A stretch of 14,193 bases of DNA, taken from NCBI GenBank assembly GCA_958435885.1, contig CAUBHZ010000014.1:1-14193 (forward strand), given 5' to 3'. This document shows positions 1-6,729 of the stretch, one piece after another. The stretch's first letter is position 1. Each line of letters opens with the position of its first letter. The DNA comes from an uncultured Intestinimonas sp. (GTDB lineage Bacteria; Bacillota_A; Clostridia; Oscillospirales; Oscillospiraceae). Both the position numbers and the translations under genes were made by a program. Below the pieces are notes generated by a model. That model had not been told where the DNA came from, did not search any database, and worked only from the letters and a program-made list of their open reading frames with translations.

Positions 1-1234
1 CGTTCTCGATCATCCACACGATGATGTCCAGGGTATTGTAGAGGAAGTGGGGATTGATCTGGGCCTGGAGGGCGTTGAGTTCGCTCTTCTGCTTGGCCTC
101 ATGCTCCCGGACCATGTCGGCGGTGAGCTGGCGCAGCCGGTCCACCATGTTCTGGATGGCCGTCCCCAGCTCCCGGGTCTCGGCGGTGCCGCCCACGTAG
201 ATGGCGGGGCGCTCCGCCCCCTCCTCCACCTGGCCCACCGACTCCCGCAGCCGCCGCAGCGGCTCGGTGAGCTTCCGGGAGAGGACCACGTTCATAAGGA
301 TGAGCAGCTCCACATAGGCACAGATGATGACCACCAGGAAGGGGAGCGTCTGCTGGAGGCTCATGGTGAAGCCGGGTCGCTCCACCACCCCCACCACCTT
401 CCAGCCGGTGTAGCCCACGCTCTGGACGATGACGGAGCGGCGGCTGCCCTCCCATTCCTCGGCGTAGATACCGTCCGCCCGGGCGGCGGCTTGGAGGCTG
501 TTCTCCCGCACCCGGCCCGTGGCGATGAGGGTGCGCTCCGGGTGGTAAACCAGATTTCCCGCCCCGTCCACCAGATAGACATAGCCGCTGCCGGAGAGCT
601 TCACGCTCTGGAAGAGGGCGGTGAGGGCACTGTACTTCAGGTCGATGAGGAGGACCCCCAGCTGGGTACCGCTCCCCCGGGTGAGCTCCACGGCGCAGGA
701 GAGGGAGATCACCCACTTGTAGTTGCCCTCCGCGTCGGCGAAAAGGGTCTGGATGGCGGGCACCCCGAAGTGGAGGTTCTCCGTCTGGGACATGGCGGCG
801 GTGAACCACGCCTCCCCCGTCACGTCCACCCCCGCTTTTACCTTAGCCGCCGGCGCGGTGGCTACCAGCGCTCCGTCTTCGGTGAAGATGGCCACATTTT
901 CCACATAGTCGCTGTAGGTGTCGTAGAGGAGGCGGATCTCATCGCCCACATTTTTCTGCTCCAGGTCGGTATTTTTGACCACGTTGTAGCAGATGGAGTC
1001 GGAGAGGCGGATCATGTCTCTCAGATAGGTGCTCAGAGACTGATTCACCTGGCTGACCAGGATCTGGTTTTCCTCCTGGATGGCGTCGTCCATCTGGCGG
1101 GAAAACCGGGCGTACAAGGTCAGGCAGGTGAGCAGCACCGCCACCAGGGCGCTGATGGTGAAGGAGGCGAACATCACATACCGGATGCTGCCCCTGGAAA
1201 ACCGGAGCTGGAGCCGTTTTGTCATCTCTCCCAC
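1..1234 (-). CDS. YesM-type sensor histidine kinase (partial, C-terminus beyond left edge)
   Basis: Membrane sensor kinase of a two-component system, presumably phosphorylating the response regulator encoded just upstream. Visible in 411 residues: a short basic cytoplasmic tail, TM1 (about 19-42), an extracellular domain of about 250 residues with Cache-like features (GYVYLVDGAGNLVYHP), TM2 (about 296-319), a HAMP region (about 317-370) and the H-box QINPHFLYNTLD with phospho-acceptor His about 396. This H-box is the hallmark of the His_kinase/YesM (LytS-like) family. The ATP-binding domain lies outside the window. I chose GTG at 1234 because AAAGGAGG lies 7 nt upstream; an in-frame ATG at 1223-1225 is possible but is 16 nt from the SD. 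Copy A of the regulator tail and a terminator-like hairpin lie between this gene and the regulator, so coupling to the gal operon is not certain. The stimulus is unknown; related pairs usually sense carbohydrates. Confidence 0.93.
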   Translation of the reverse strand, partial: MGEMTKRLQLRFSRGSIRYVMFASFTISALVAVLLTCLTLYARFSRQMDDAIQEENQILVSQVNQSLSTYLRDMIRLSDSICYNVVKNTDLEQKNVGDEIRLLYDTYSDYVENVAIFTEDGALVATAPAAKVKAGVDVTGEAWFTAAMSQTENLHFGVPAIQTLFADAEGNYKWVISLSCAVELTRGSGTQLGVLLIDLKYSALTALFQSVKLSGSGYVYLVDGAGNLVYHPERTLIATGRVRENSLQAAARADGIYAEEWEGSRRSVIVQSVGYTGWKVVGVVERPGFTMSLQQTLPFLVVIICAYVELLILMNVVLSRKLTEPLRRLRESVGQVEEGAERPAIYVGGTAETRELGTAIQNMVDRLRQLTADMVREHEAKQKSELNALQAQINPHFLYNTLDIIVWMIEN

Positions 1235-1272
1235 ACCGCTGCCTCCTTTCGTCATCTCCGCCGCCTGTTGTC

Positions 1273-1331
1273 AAAAAGGGGCGGCCGCCATTCCGGCGGC
1301 TCACCGCGCCGGAAACAGGCGACCGCCCCTT
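1273..1331 (-). terminator. Branched GC-rich hairpin with U-run (intrinsic terminator or attenuator)
   Basis: On the minus strand a 9-bp stem, AAGGGGCGG/CCGCCCCTT (1276-1284 with 1323-1331), encloses two smaller hairpins, including GCCGCC/GGCGGC, and runs into TTTTT. It sits between the displaced response-regulator tail and the histidine-kinase start. It would terminate most transcription from the gal/response-regulator unit, so the kinase may depend on read-through or an unseen promoter. No convincing -35/-10 is visible between it and the kinase. Confidence 0.6.
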
Positions 1332-1341
1332 GGGAGCTGCT

Positions 1342-1423
1342 CTACTTGCGGAACTGCGACGGCGACACGCCGAACCGCTTTTTAAACACGTAACTAAAGT
1401 AGTTAGGTTCGTCGTAGCCCGCC
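1342..1423 (-). pseudogene. Displaced second copy of the response-regulator 3' end (last 26 codons plus stop)
   Basis: Read on the minus strand this encodes AGYDEPNYFSYVFKKRFG, then VSPSQFRK and a TAG stop: the end of an AraC-type HTH domain. It matches the true 3' end of the neighbouring response regulator (1573-1654) at 73 of 82 positions. Mismatches are at 1348, 1390, 1393, 1396, 1399, 1405, 1408, 1414 and 1421. All are transitions; eight are synonymous and one gives Val to Ala at the extreme end. The stretch 1349-1389 is identical over 41 bp. No coding continuity exists upstream: the homology stops abruptly at 1423 and a hairpin-rich spacer begins. The synonymous pattern says this was once part of a functional gene, either the original tail of this locus or the tail of a paralogue. 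Confidence 0.88.
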
Positions 1424-1572
1424 CCAAAAACGGCTCCGCCGTTTCCGGGGAACCCCATTCCTGCTCTTCCTCGGCGGAAGTGAATTCCGCCTGCGGCAAG
1501 GTTTTGCCCGGAGGGCAAAACGCTTGGGCGCGGATGACCCGCGTCCCGCCTCTGGCGGTGCCAAAAGGTGGG
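1424..1572. repeat. 149-bp palindrome-rich intergenic element between two copies of a gene 3' end
   Basis: I see no plausible gene here. The stretch holds five consecutive perfect hairpins: AAACGGC-tcc-GCCGTTT (1428-1444); GGCGGAA-gtgaa-TTCCGCC (1473-1491); GTTTTGCCC-gga-GGGCAAAAC (1501-1521); CGCGG-atgac-CCGCG (1529-1543); and CCGCC-tct-GGCGG (1546-1558). Such density resembles REP/BIME-type or MITE-like structured intergenic repeats. A CCAAAA direct repeat lies near both ends (1424-1429 and 1561-1566). It carries no transposase. Whether it is dispersed in the genome cannot be seen from one copy. Confidence 0.65.
1426..1444 (-). terminator. Small terminator-like hairpin at the downstream end of the element
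   Basis: On the minus strand AAACGGC-gga-GCCGTTT is followed by further T residues (U-run over 1426-1430) and then GG. It has the form of a short intrinsic terminator for the response-regulator transcript, although the stem has only 7 bp. Confidence 0.4.
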
Positions 1573-1658
1573 CTACTTACGGAACTGCGACGGCGACACG
1601 CCGAACCGCTTTTTAAACACATAGCTGAAATAGTTGGGCTCGTCATAGCCCACCTTTT
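1563..1658. repeat. 13-bp perfect inverted repeat bracketing the response-regulator 3' end
   Basis: AAAAGGTGGGCTA at 1563-1575 is the exact reverse complement of TAGCCCACCTTTT at 1646-1658. The left arm includes the stop codon and the 10 bases after it; the right arm lies inside the coding region. In the mRNA the arms could form a 13-bp stem around a 70-nt loop, ending in UUUU, so the gene end could act as part of its own terminator. Copy A lacks this arrangement. Confidence 0.75.
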
Positions 1659-3153
1659 CCGCTACCATATACGTTTTATCGTCGGTGGTGCGCAGCAGCT
1701 CCACCGCGTGCTCCATGCGCACGTCGGTGAGATACTGGACGTAGCTCCGGCCCGTCTCCTGCTTGAAGATGGTGGAAAAGTAGGACTGGCTGATGTGCAG
1801 GTGGTCGCACAGCCGGTCCACCGACAGCCCGGAGTCGGGATAGTTCTCCCGGATATACCGCTCCGCCTCCTCCACCAGCCGCTTGGCGGTGGAGACCCGG
1901 CGCTGATCCATGCAGCCGCTCATGTTGAGGCACACCGACAGAAGCCAGGTCCGCAGCTTCTCCATGGGGGTGTCCTCGGTGAGGAGTCCCAGCCACGTCC
2001 CCCTGGGACCCAGCATGGCCTCCTCCCCCAGCCGGCAGCGCTGGATGACGGGCAGCAGGGTGCCCAGCATGCCGATGGCCCGGGACTGGTCGCTCCACTC
2101 CCCATCTCCTTCGGCCAGGAGCTTGTCCACCATGGCGGCGATCTGCTCCTCTGACCCGAACTTGATGACCGAGAGGAGCTGCTGCTCCCGGTGGCTGTCC
2201 CCCTCGGGCAGCGTCCGGTCCAGCCGCTCCATGTCCTGGATGTAGATGGGCTTTCCGATGCCCACCACCGCCCGGTATTCCAGAGCGGCCCGGGCCTCGC
2301 CGCAGGAGCGGCACAGCTCCTCCAGCTTCTGGCAGGGCCGGCCGATGCCCACCGTCAGCGTGACCCCCAGGATGCGCTCACACTCGGCGCACACCTCGCC
2401 CAGGATACGCATGAGGCTCTCCACCGGGTCCCGCTCCCAGGCGGTGGCCACCAGAATGGAGGACACCCCCAGCACGATCTCGCTCCTGCACCGGTCCCGG
2501 AGAGCGTCACTGAGCATCTGCTGCACCGACACCGGCACCAGCTCGGCGCTGAGGGCGGGCCGCCGCTCGCCGCCGTGGACAATGTCGCACACCGCCGCCA
2601 CCTTGTACGCCCCCTCCCGGACGGTGAGGGCAAACCGCTCCGCCTGGGCCTCCAGCACCTGGGGGTCCATGGGCGCCCGCATGAGGTCCTGGAGGAATTT
2701 CTCCCGCAGCAGGGGCAGGCTCTCCTGGTAGGCCTGGGTGAGCCGGCTGATGTTCCGCCGCTGCTCGATCTCCTCATCCAGCACCTTCCGCACCCGGTCC
2801 AGAATGGCGGTGAGCTCGGCGGCGTTCACCGGCTTGAGCACGTACTCCACCACGTTGAGCTTGATGGCCTCCTTGGCGTACTCGAACTCGTCAAACCCGG
2901 AAAAGACGATGAGCTTCAGGTTGGGCTTGCGCCGGGAGAGCTCCGCACCCAGCTCCAGCCCGTCCATAAAGGGCATCTTGATGTCGGTGAGGACCACGTC
3001 CAGGTCCAGGGTCTCCGCCTTCTCCAGGGCATCCCGGCCGTTTTCCGCGTCGGCCACGATCTCAAAGCCCACGGCCCGCCAGTCGATCTTACGGGCGATG
3101 GCCTGCCGCACCTCGGCCTCGTCATCCACGATCATGATCTTGTAGAGGCTCAC
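1573..3153 (-). CDS. YesN-type response regulator (REC plus AraC-family DNA-binding domain)
   Basis: Transcription factor of 526 aa, probably the partner of the histidine kinase downstream. It has an N-terminal receiver domain with acidic pocket VDDE (about 9-12), phospho-acceptor Asp about 57 (LTDIKMPFMDG) and conserved Lys about 107 (YVLKP). A long central linker of the YesN type is followed by a C-terminal pair of HTH motifs of the AraC family (about 420-526, with SVDRLCDHLHISQSYFSTIF and GVSPSQF). Length fits the YesN family. I prefer GTG at 3153 over the upstream GTG at 3174, because AAGGAGG lies between them, 7 nt before 3153. It begins 21 nt after the galM stop, so it is the third gene of the galK-galM unit. 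Its last 82 bp is duplicated downstream. Targets are unknown; galactose or host-glycan genes are a reasonable inference. Confidence 0.94.
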   Translation of the reverse strand: MSLYKIMIVDDEAEVRQAIARKIDWRAVGFEIVADAENGRDALEKAETLDLDVVLTDIKMPFMDGLELGAELSRRKPNLKLIVFSGFDEFEYAKEAIKLNVVEYVLKPVNAAELTAILDRVRKVLDEEIEQRRNISRLTQAYQESLPLLREKFLQDLMRAPMDPQVLEAQAERFALTVREGAYKVAAVCDIVHGGERRPALSAELVPVSVQQMLSDALRDRCRSEIVLGVSSILVATAWERDPVESLMRILGEVCAECERILGVTLTVGIGRPCQKLEELCRSCGEARAALEYRAVVGIGKPIYIQDMERLDRTLPEGDSHREQQLLSVIKFGSEEQIAAMVDKLLAEGDGEWSDQSRAIGMLGTLLPVIQRCRLGEEAMLGPRGTWLGLLTEDTPMEKLRTWLLSVCLNMSGCMDQRRVSTAKRLVEEAERYIRENYPDSGLSVDRLCDHLHISQSYFSTIFKQETGRSYVQYLTDVRMEHAVELLRTTDDKTYMVAEKVGYDEPNYFSYVFKKRFGVSPSQFRK

Positions 3154-3174
3154 CGGGACACCTCCTTGTGTCAC

Positions 3175-4212
3175 TCAGTCGTGCCCGAAGGCAAAGATGA
3201 TCTCCTGCTGATACCGCTCCCCCGCCCGCAGCACCGCGGAGGGGAAGACGGGCTGGTTCACGGCGTTGGGGAAGCCCTGAGCCTCCAGCGCCACACCGCA
3301 GCGGGGGGCGTACCGTACCCCGCCCTTTCCCGCCGTCTCCGGCAGGAAGTTGCCGGTGTAGACCTGGAGCCCCGGCTGGGTGGTGGAGAGGGTCATGGTG
3401 ATGCCGCTCTCCGGCGCGGCGAGCACCGCCGCCCGACGCAGGCCACTCCCCCGGAGGACCCAGTTGTGGTCGTAGCCGCACCCCTGCCGGATCTGGGGGT
3501 GACCGGCGTCCCAGCCTGTCTCCAGGGACCTGGCCGTCCGCAGGTCAAAGGGGGTCCCCACCACCGAGGCGATGGTGCCGTTGGGGCAGTTGTCCGCCCC
3601 CAGCTCGGTGAAGGCGATGGCGTCGATGGACAGGGTGTGGCTCCCCACGCTGCCCGCGCCGTGGCCGTTCAGGTTCCAGTAGGCGTGGCTGGTGAGGTTC
3701 ACCACCGTGTCAGCGTCGCTCTCCCCCTCCAGCACCAGCCGGAGGGCGTTGTCCTCCGTCAGGGTATAGCTCGCCCGCACCTTCAGGGCGCCGGGATAGC
3801 CCTCCTCCCCGTCGGGCGAGGTGCGTGAAAAGACCACCGTATCCCCTTCGACACTGTGGTCCCACACATATTGGTCAAAGCCCCGCTCCCCGCCGTGAAG
3901 GTGGTTGGGGCGCTCATTGGCCGCCAGCACATATTCCCGGCCGTCCAGAGTGAACCGGGCGTCCCGGATGCGGTTGGCGCACCGGCCCACCAGGGCGCCC
4001 AGATAGGCCGGATGGTTTTGCCGGTATTCCTCCACGGTGTCGAAGCCCAGGCACACGTCCCGGAGGGCGCCGGTGCGGTCGGGGACGGACACCGCCCGGA
4101 GGATGCAGCCGTAGTCCAGCACCTCCGCCCAGGCGCCGGCGGCGTTCTCCAGGCGGAAGCAGGTCACCGGGGTGCCGTCGGCGGCGGTGCCGAAGGGTCT
4201 GGCAGAGATCAT
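3175..4212 (-). CDS. galM: Aldose 1-epimerase (galactose mutarotase)
   Basis: Cytoplasmic enzyme of 345 aa interconverting beta- and alpha-D-galactose, supplying the alpha anomer to galactokinase. Family landmarks are in order: NRI at about 80-82, NHLHGG with His106, the catalytic-acid motif NLTSHAYWNLNGHG with His176, GYDHNWVL with Asp248, and the catalytic-base motif YAPRCGVALEAQGFPNA with Glu310. The length is normal for GalM and no signal peptide is seen. Its ATG overlaps the galK stop in an ATGA tetranucleotide (4209-4212), which implies translational coupling. Together with galK it forms the first part of the Leloir pathway; galT and galE are not in the window. Confidence 0.95.
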   Translation of the reverse strand: MISARPFGTAADGTPVTCFRLENAAGAWAEVLDYGCILRAVSVPDRTGALRDVCLGFDTVEEYRQNHPAYLGALVGRCANRIRDARFTLDGREYVLAANERPNHLHGGERGFDQYVWDHSVEGDTVVFSRTSPDGEEGYPGALKVRASYTLTEDNALRLVLEGESDADTVVNLTSHAYWNLNGHGAGSVGSHTLSIDAIAFTELGADNCPNGTIASVVGTPFDLRTARSLETGWDAGHPQIRQGCGYDHNWVLRGSGLRRAAVLAAPESGITMTLSTTQPGLQVYTGNFLPETAGKGGVRYAPRCGVALEAQGFPNAVNQPVFPSAVLRAGERYQQEIIFAFGHD

Positions 4213-5498
4213 GCCTCACCCTCCGCCGTCACCTTGATGCCGCCCGCCGGCCGCACCGACAGGTCGTGGCAGGTCCCGGCGCCGAAGACGGACTCCATCT
4301 TCTGCCGGAACTCCTCCAGCTGTCCCACGGGCACGAAGGCCTGGACGGTGCCGGCGAAGCCGCCGCCGTGGACCCGCCAGGCGCCGTCCTTCTCCAGCAG
4401 CCGCCGGCAAAGGGCTAGGGCCAGGGAGAGGCTGCGCTCCGAGGGATCACCGGAGGGATAGATGTTCTGCAAAAGGTCCATGGAGGAGGCGCCGGAGTCC
4501 CGCACCAGGGCCAGGAACCGCTGAAAATCCCCCTTTCGGAGGGCGTCGGCCTGATCCAGCACCCGCTGGTTGTCTCCGTAGAAGTGCATGGCCCGCAGGA
4601 GGGCCCGGTCGGGCACCTTGCCCCGGAACTCGCCCAGCCGGGCGTAGAACTCCGCGGGGTCGGTCTCCCCCAGCACCTCCTTGCCCATCAGCCTGGCCAC
4701 GGAGCGCATCTCCTGGGGGATGGCGGCGTACTCGTCGGTGAGGTTGGCGTGGCTGCCGCCGGCGTCGATGAGACACAGGGCATAGCCGTGATCGGCGGGG
4801 ACGCAGGGGATGGACTCCACCACCGGCGCACCGGGGTCGGCAAAGTCCATGAGGCAGAAGTCGCCCACGGCGGAGGCACACTGGTCCATCAGGCCGCAGG
4901 GCTTGCCAAAATAGACATTTTCGGCAAACTGGCCCACCTTGGCGATGAGGACGGGGGTGGCCCGGCCGTTGTTGTAGAGGCCGCTGAGGATGGTGCCCAC
5001 CAGCACCTCATAGGCGGCGGAGGAGGAGAGGCCAGAGCCGGGCAGTACGTCGGAGCTCACATAGGCGTCAAAGCCGCCGAAGCGCAGGTCCAGCTCGTAG
5101 AACCGGGCGGCGATGCCCCGGATGAGGGCGGCGGTGGTGCCCTTCTCCTCGGGGACGATCTCCACCTTCTCCAGGTTGATGCGCTCCTCGCCGTGGCCCT
5201 CGGAGTAGATGCGGATGACGTTGCGGTCGTTTTTGGCCACCACCGCCACCGCGTCCAGGGTGACGGCCGCCGCCAGGACCCTGCCCCGCTGGTGGTCGGT
5301 GTGGTTGCCGCCGATCTCACTGCGGCCGGGGGCGGAGTAGAGCTCCACCACGTGCTCCTCGCCGAAGCGCTCGGCAAAGGCGTTGACAATGTGCAGATAC
5401 CGCTCCCGCTGGCCCTCCCAGCGGCCGGGGTACAGCGTTCGGAAGGTCGCGTCGTAGGCGCCGGTGTCCAGCGCCTGTCTCAGTTCCCGGATATTCAT
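4209..5498 (-). CDS. galK: Galactokinase (GHMP family, variant signature)
   Basis: ATP-dependent phosphorylation of alpha-D-galactose to galactose-1-phosphate in the cytoplasm. The 429-aa protein has the three GHMP motifs: the galactokinase signature region SAPGRSEIGGNHTDHQRG (about 55-72), the phosphate loop DVLPGSGLSSSAAYE (about 150-164) and C-terminal RVHGGGFAGTVQAF (about 375-388). The catalytic Asp is in CGLMDQ (about 205). The signature differs from the textbook GRVNLIGEHTDY: the usual Glu before His is Asn and the Tyr after Asp is His. I believe this variant is common in Clostridia. The ATG at 5498 has GGAG 5 nt upstream. First gene of the unit galK-galM-response regulator, with a promoter at 5558-5586. 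A related sugar kinase specificity (for example GalNAc) cannot be excluded from sequence alone. Confidence 0.92.
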   Translation of the reverse strand: MNIRELRQALDTGAYDATFRTLYPGRWEGQRERYLHIVNAFAERFGEEHVVELYSAPGRSEIGGNHTDHQRGRVLAAAVTLDAVAVVAKNDRNVIRIYSEGHGEERINLEKVEIVPEEKGTTAALIRGIAARFYELDLRFGGFDAYVSSDVLPGSGLSSSAAYEVLVGTILSGLYNNGRATPVLIAKVGQFAENVYFGKPCGLMDQCASAVGDFCLMDFADPGAPVVESIPCVPADHGYALCLIDAGGSHANLTDEYAAIPQEMRSVARLMGKEVLGETDPAEFYARLGEFRGKVPDRALLRAMHFYGDNQRVLDQADALRKGDFQRFLALVRDSGASSMDLLQNIYPSGDPSERSLSLALALCRRLLEKDGAWRVHGGGFAGTVQAFVPVGQLEEFRQKMESVFGAGTCHDLSVRPAGGIKVTAEGEA

Positions 5499-5557
5499 CT
5501 CTTCTCCGCCCCTCTCGGACTTTTCTCCGGGCCCGCTTCGGCCCGTTCATGCTTCCT

Positions 5558-5586
5558 ATTTTACCCTTCTTTGCCCCTACAGGCAA
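5558..5586 (-). promoter_or_regulatory. Sigma-A-type promoter of the galK operon
   Basis: On the minus strand TTGCCT (5581-5586) is separated by 17 nt from TAAAAT (5558-5563), about 60 nt upstream of the galK ATG and within the 103-bp gap after nagA. This supports transcription of gal separately from nag. No clear CcpA (cre) site or palindromic operator was found in the gap. No hairpin terminator for nagA is visible either, so read-through from nag is possible. Confidence 0.65.
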
Positions 5587-5601
5587 GGTACATTTTTCCC
5601 C

Positions 5602-6729
5602 TCACAGGCTCCCCGCCGCCAGACCGCCCCGGAAGACCACCGCCCGGACGGCCAGATCCCGGTCCAGCAGCACCAGATTGGCCCGCTTGCCCGGTTCCAG
5701 GGAGCCCACCCGGCTGTAAATGCCGATGGCCCGGGCGGGATTCACCGCCGCCGCCTTCACCGCGTGGTGGAGTGGGATGCCCATGTGGACGGCCGTCACC
5801 ATGCAGGCCATGAGGTCGGTGGCGGAGCCGGCCAGGGTGCCGTCGGCCAGGGTGGCCCGGCGGCCCTCCACGTGGACGTCCTGTCCGCCCAGGGTGTAGT
5901 CCCCGTCGGGCATGCCGGCCGCCCGCATGGTGTCGCTGATGAGGATGACGCGGTCAGGCCCGAACATGCGGAAGGTGGCCCGGACCACCGACGGGTGGAC
6001 GTGGACGCCGTCGCAGATGAGCTCCACCCGGCTCTCCGGGGTATCGAAGGCGGCTCCCACCACCCCCGGCGCCCGGTGGGCAAAGGGGGGCATGGCGTTG
6101 TAGAGGTGGGTCACCTGCCGGGCACCGGCCCGGAAGGCGGCCAGGGCCGTCTCGTAGTCGGCGGTGGTGTGGGCGATGGAGACGCACACCCGCTCTCCCA
6201 CCTGCTGGATGAACTCCAGAGCCCCGGGGAGCTCCGGCGCCACCGACGCCAGCTTCACCAGGCCCTTGGCCTCGCTCTGGAGGGCCCGGAAGAGCTCCAC
6301 ATCCGGGTTCCGGAGCCAGGCGCCGTTCTGGGCGCCCTTCTTCTCCGGAGAGAGGAAGGGTCCCTCCAGGTTGATGCCCACCAGATCGGCGCCGCCTTTC
6401 GCGGTCTCCCGGTGGCGGCGGGCGTTGGCGCACATGGCCAGCAGGGCCTCCCGGTCCAGGGTCATCCCCGCCGGACAGATCTGGGTGACGCCCCGGGAGA
6501 GCTCGTAGCCGGCCATGACGGCCAGGCCCTCCGGGGAGCCGTCGCTGAAGTCCTCCCCCCGGCAGCCGTGGAAGTGGAGGTCGGTGAGGCCGGGGATGAG
6601 CCAGCAGCCGTCGGCCTCCACCACGGTGTCGTCCCCGCTGCGGAAGGAGATGAGCTCGCCGTCGGTACACAGGTCCCGGCGGACAAAGCCGTTCTGCACA
6701 TCAAATACACTGGCGCCGATGATCCTCAT
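5602..6729 (-). CDS. nagA: N-acetylglucosamine-6-phosphate deacetylase
   Basis: Hydrolyses GlcNAc-6-P to glucosamine-6-P and acetate, feeding NagB. The 375-aa amidohydrolase-fold protein shows metal and active-site motifs in order: DLHFHG with His52 and His54, NLEGPF with Glu122, SIAHT with His187, THLYNAMPPF with His208, DGVHVHP with His243, and catalytic Asp266 in LISDTMRAAGMPDG. The C-terminal part has the typical LADGTLAGSATDL. Length matches NagA. The ATG overlaps the nagB TGA in ATGA (6726-6729), so the two are translationally coupled, and the order nagB-nagA is transcribed from the promoter at 7544-7572. Role: catabolism of amino sugars from peptidoglycan or mucin. Confidence 0.95.
   Translation of the reverse strand: MRIIGASVFDVQNGFVRRDLCTDGELISFRSGDDTVVEADGCWLIPGLTDLHFHGCRGEDFSDGSPEGLAVMAGYELSRGVTQICPAGMTLDREALLAMCANARRHRETAKGGADLVGINLEGPFLSPEKKGAQNGAWLRNPDVELFRALQSEAKGLVKLASVAPELPGALEFIQQVGERVCVSIAHTTADYETALAAFRAGARQVTHLYNAMPPFAHRAPGVVGAAFDTPESRVELICDGVHVHPSVVRATFRMFGPDRVILISDTMRAAGMPDGDYTLGGQDVHVEGRRATLADGTLAGSATDLMACMVTAVHMGIPLHHAVKAAAVNPARAIGIYSRVGSLEPGKRANLVLLDRDLAVRAVVFRGGLAAGSL

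Noticed and set aside
1235..1255. Upstream in-frame ATG for the histidine kinase at 1255
   Set aside because: The SD AAAGGAGG (1242-1249) falls after it, so initiation at GTG 1234 is far more likely.
939..1646. 235-aa minus-strand open frame with an internal peptide repeat
   Set aside because: It is a shadow frame across the kinase N-terminus, the hairpin element and both regulator tails. Its repeat only reflects the DNA duplication, and its start lies inside the regulator in another frame.
1342..1654. Template/variable repeat pair of a diversity-generating retroelement
   Set aside because: The variable copy would differ at positions that are adenine in the template. Here the differences are mixed transitions at synonymous sites, there is no reverse transcriptase, and the copies encode almost the same residues.
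3154..3174. Longer start of the response regulator at 3174
   Set aside because: The SD AAGGAGG would lie inside the coding region; GTG at 3153 has optimal spacing and gives the usual receiver-domain start SLYKIMIVDD.
2191..3828. Long plus-strand open frames opposite the regulator, galM and other genes (up to several hundred codons)
   Set aside because: They mirror real minus-strand genes, are rich in His, Gly, Pro and Arg from GC-rich third positions, and have no recognisable domains or proper ribosome binding sites.
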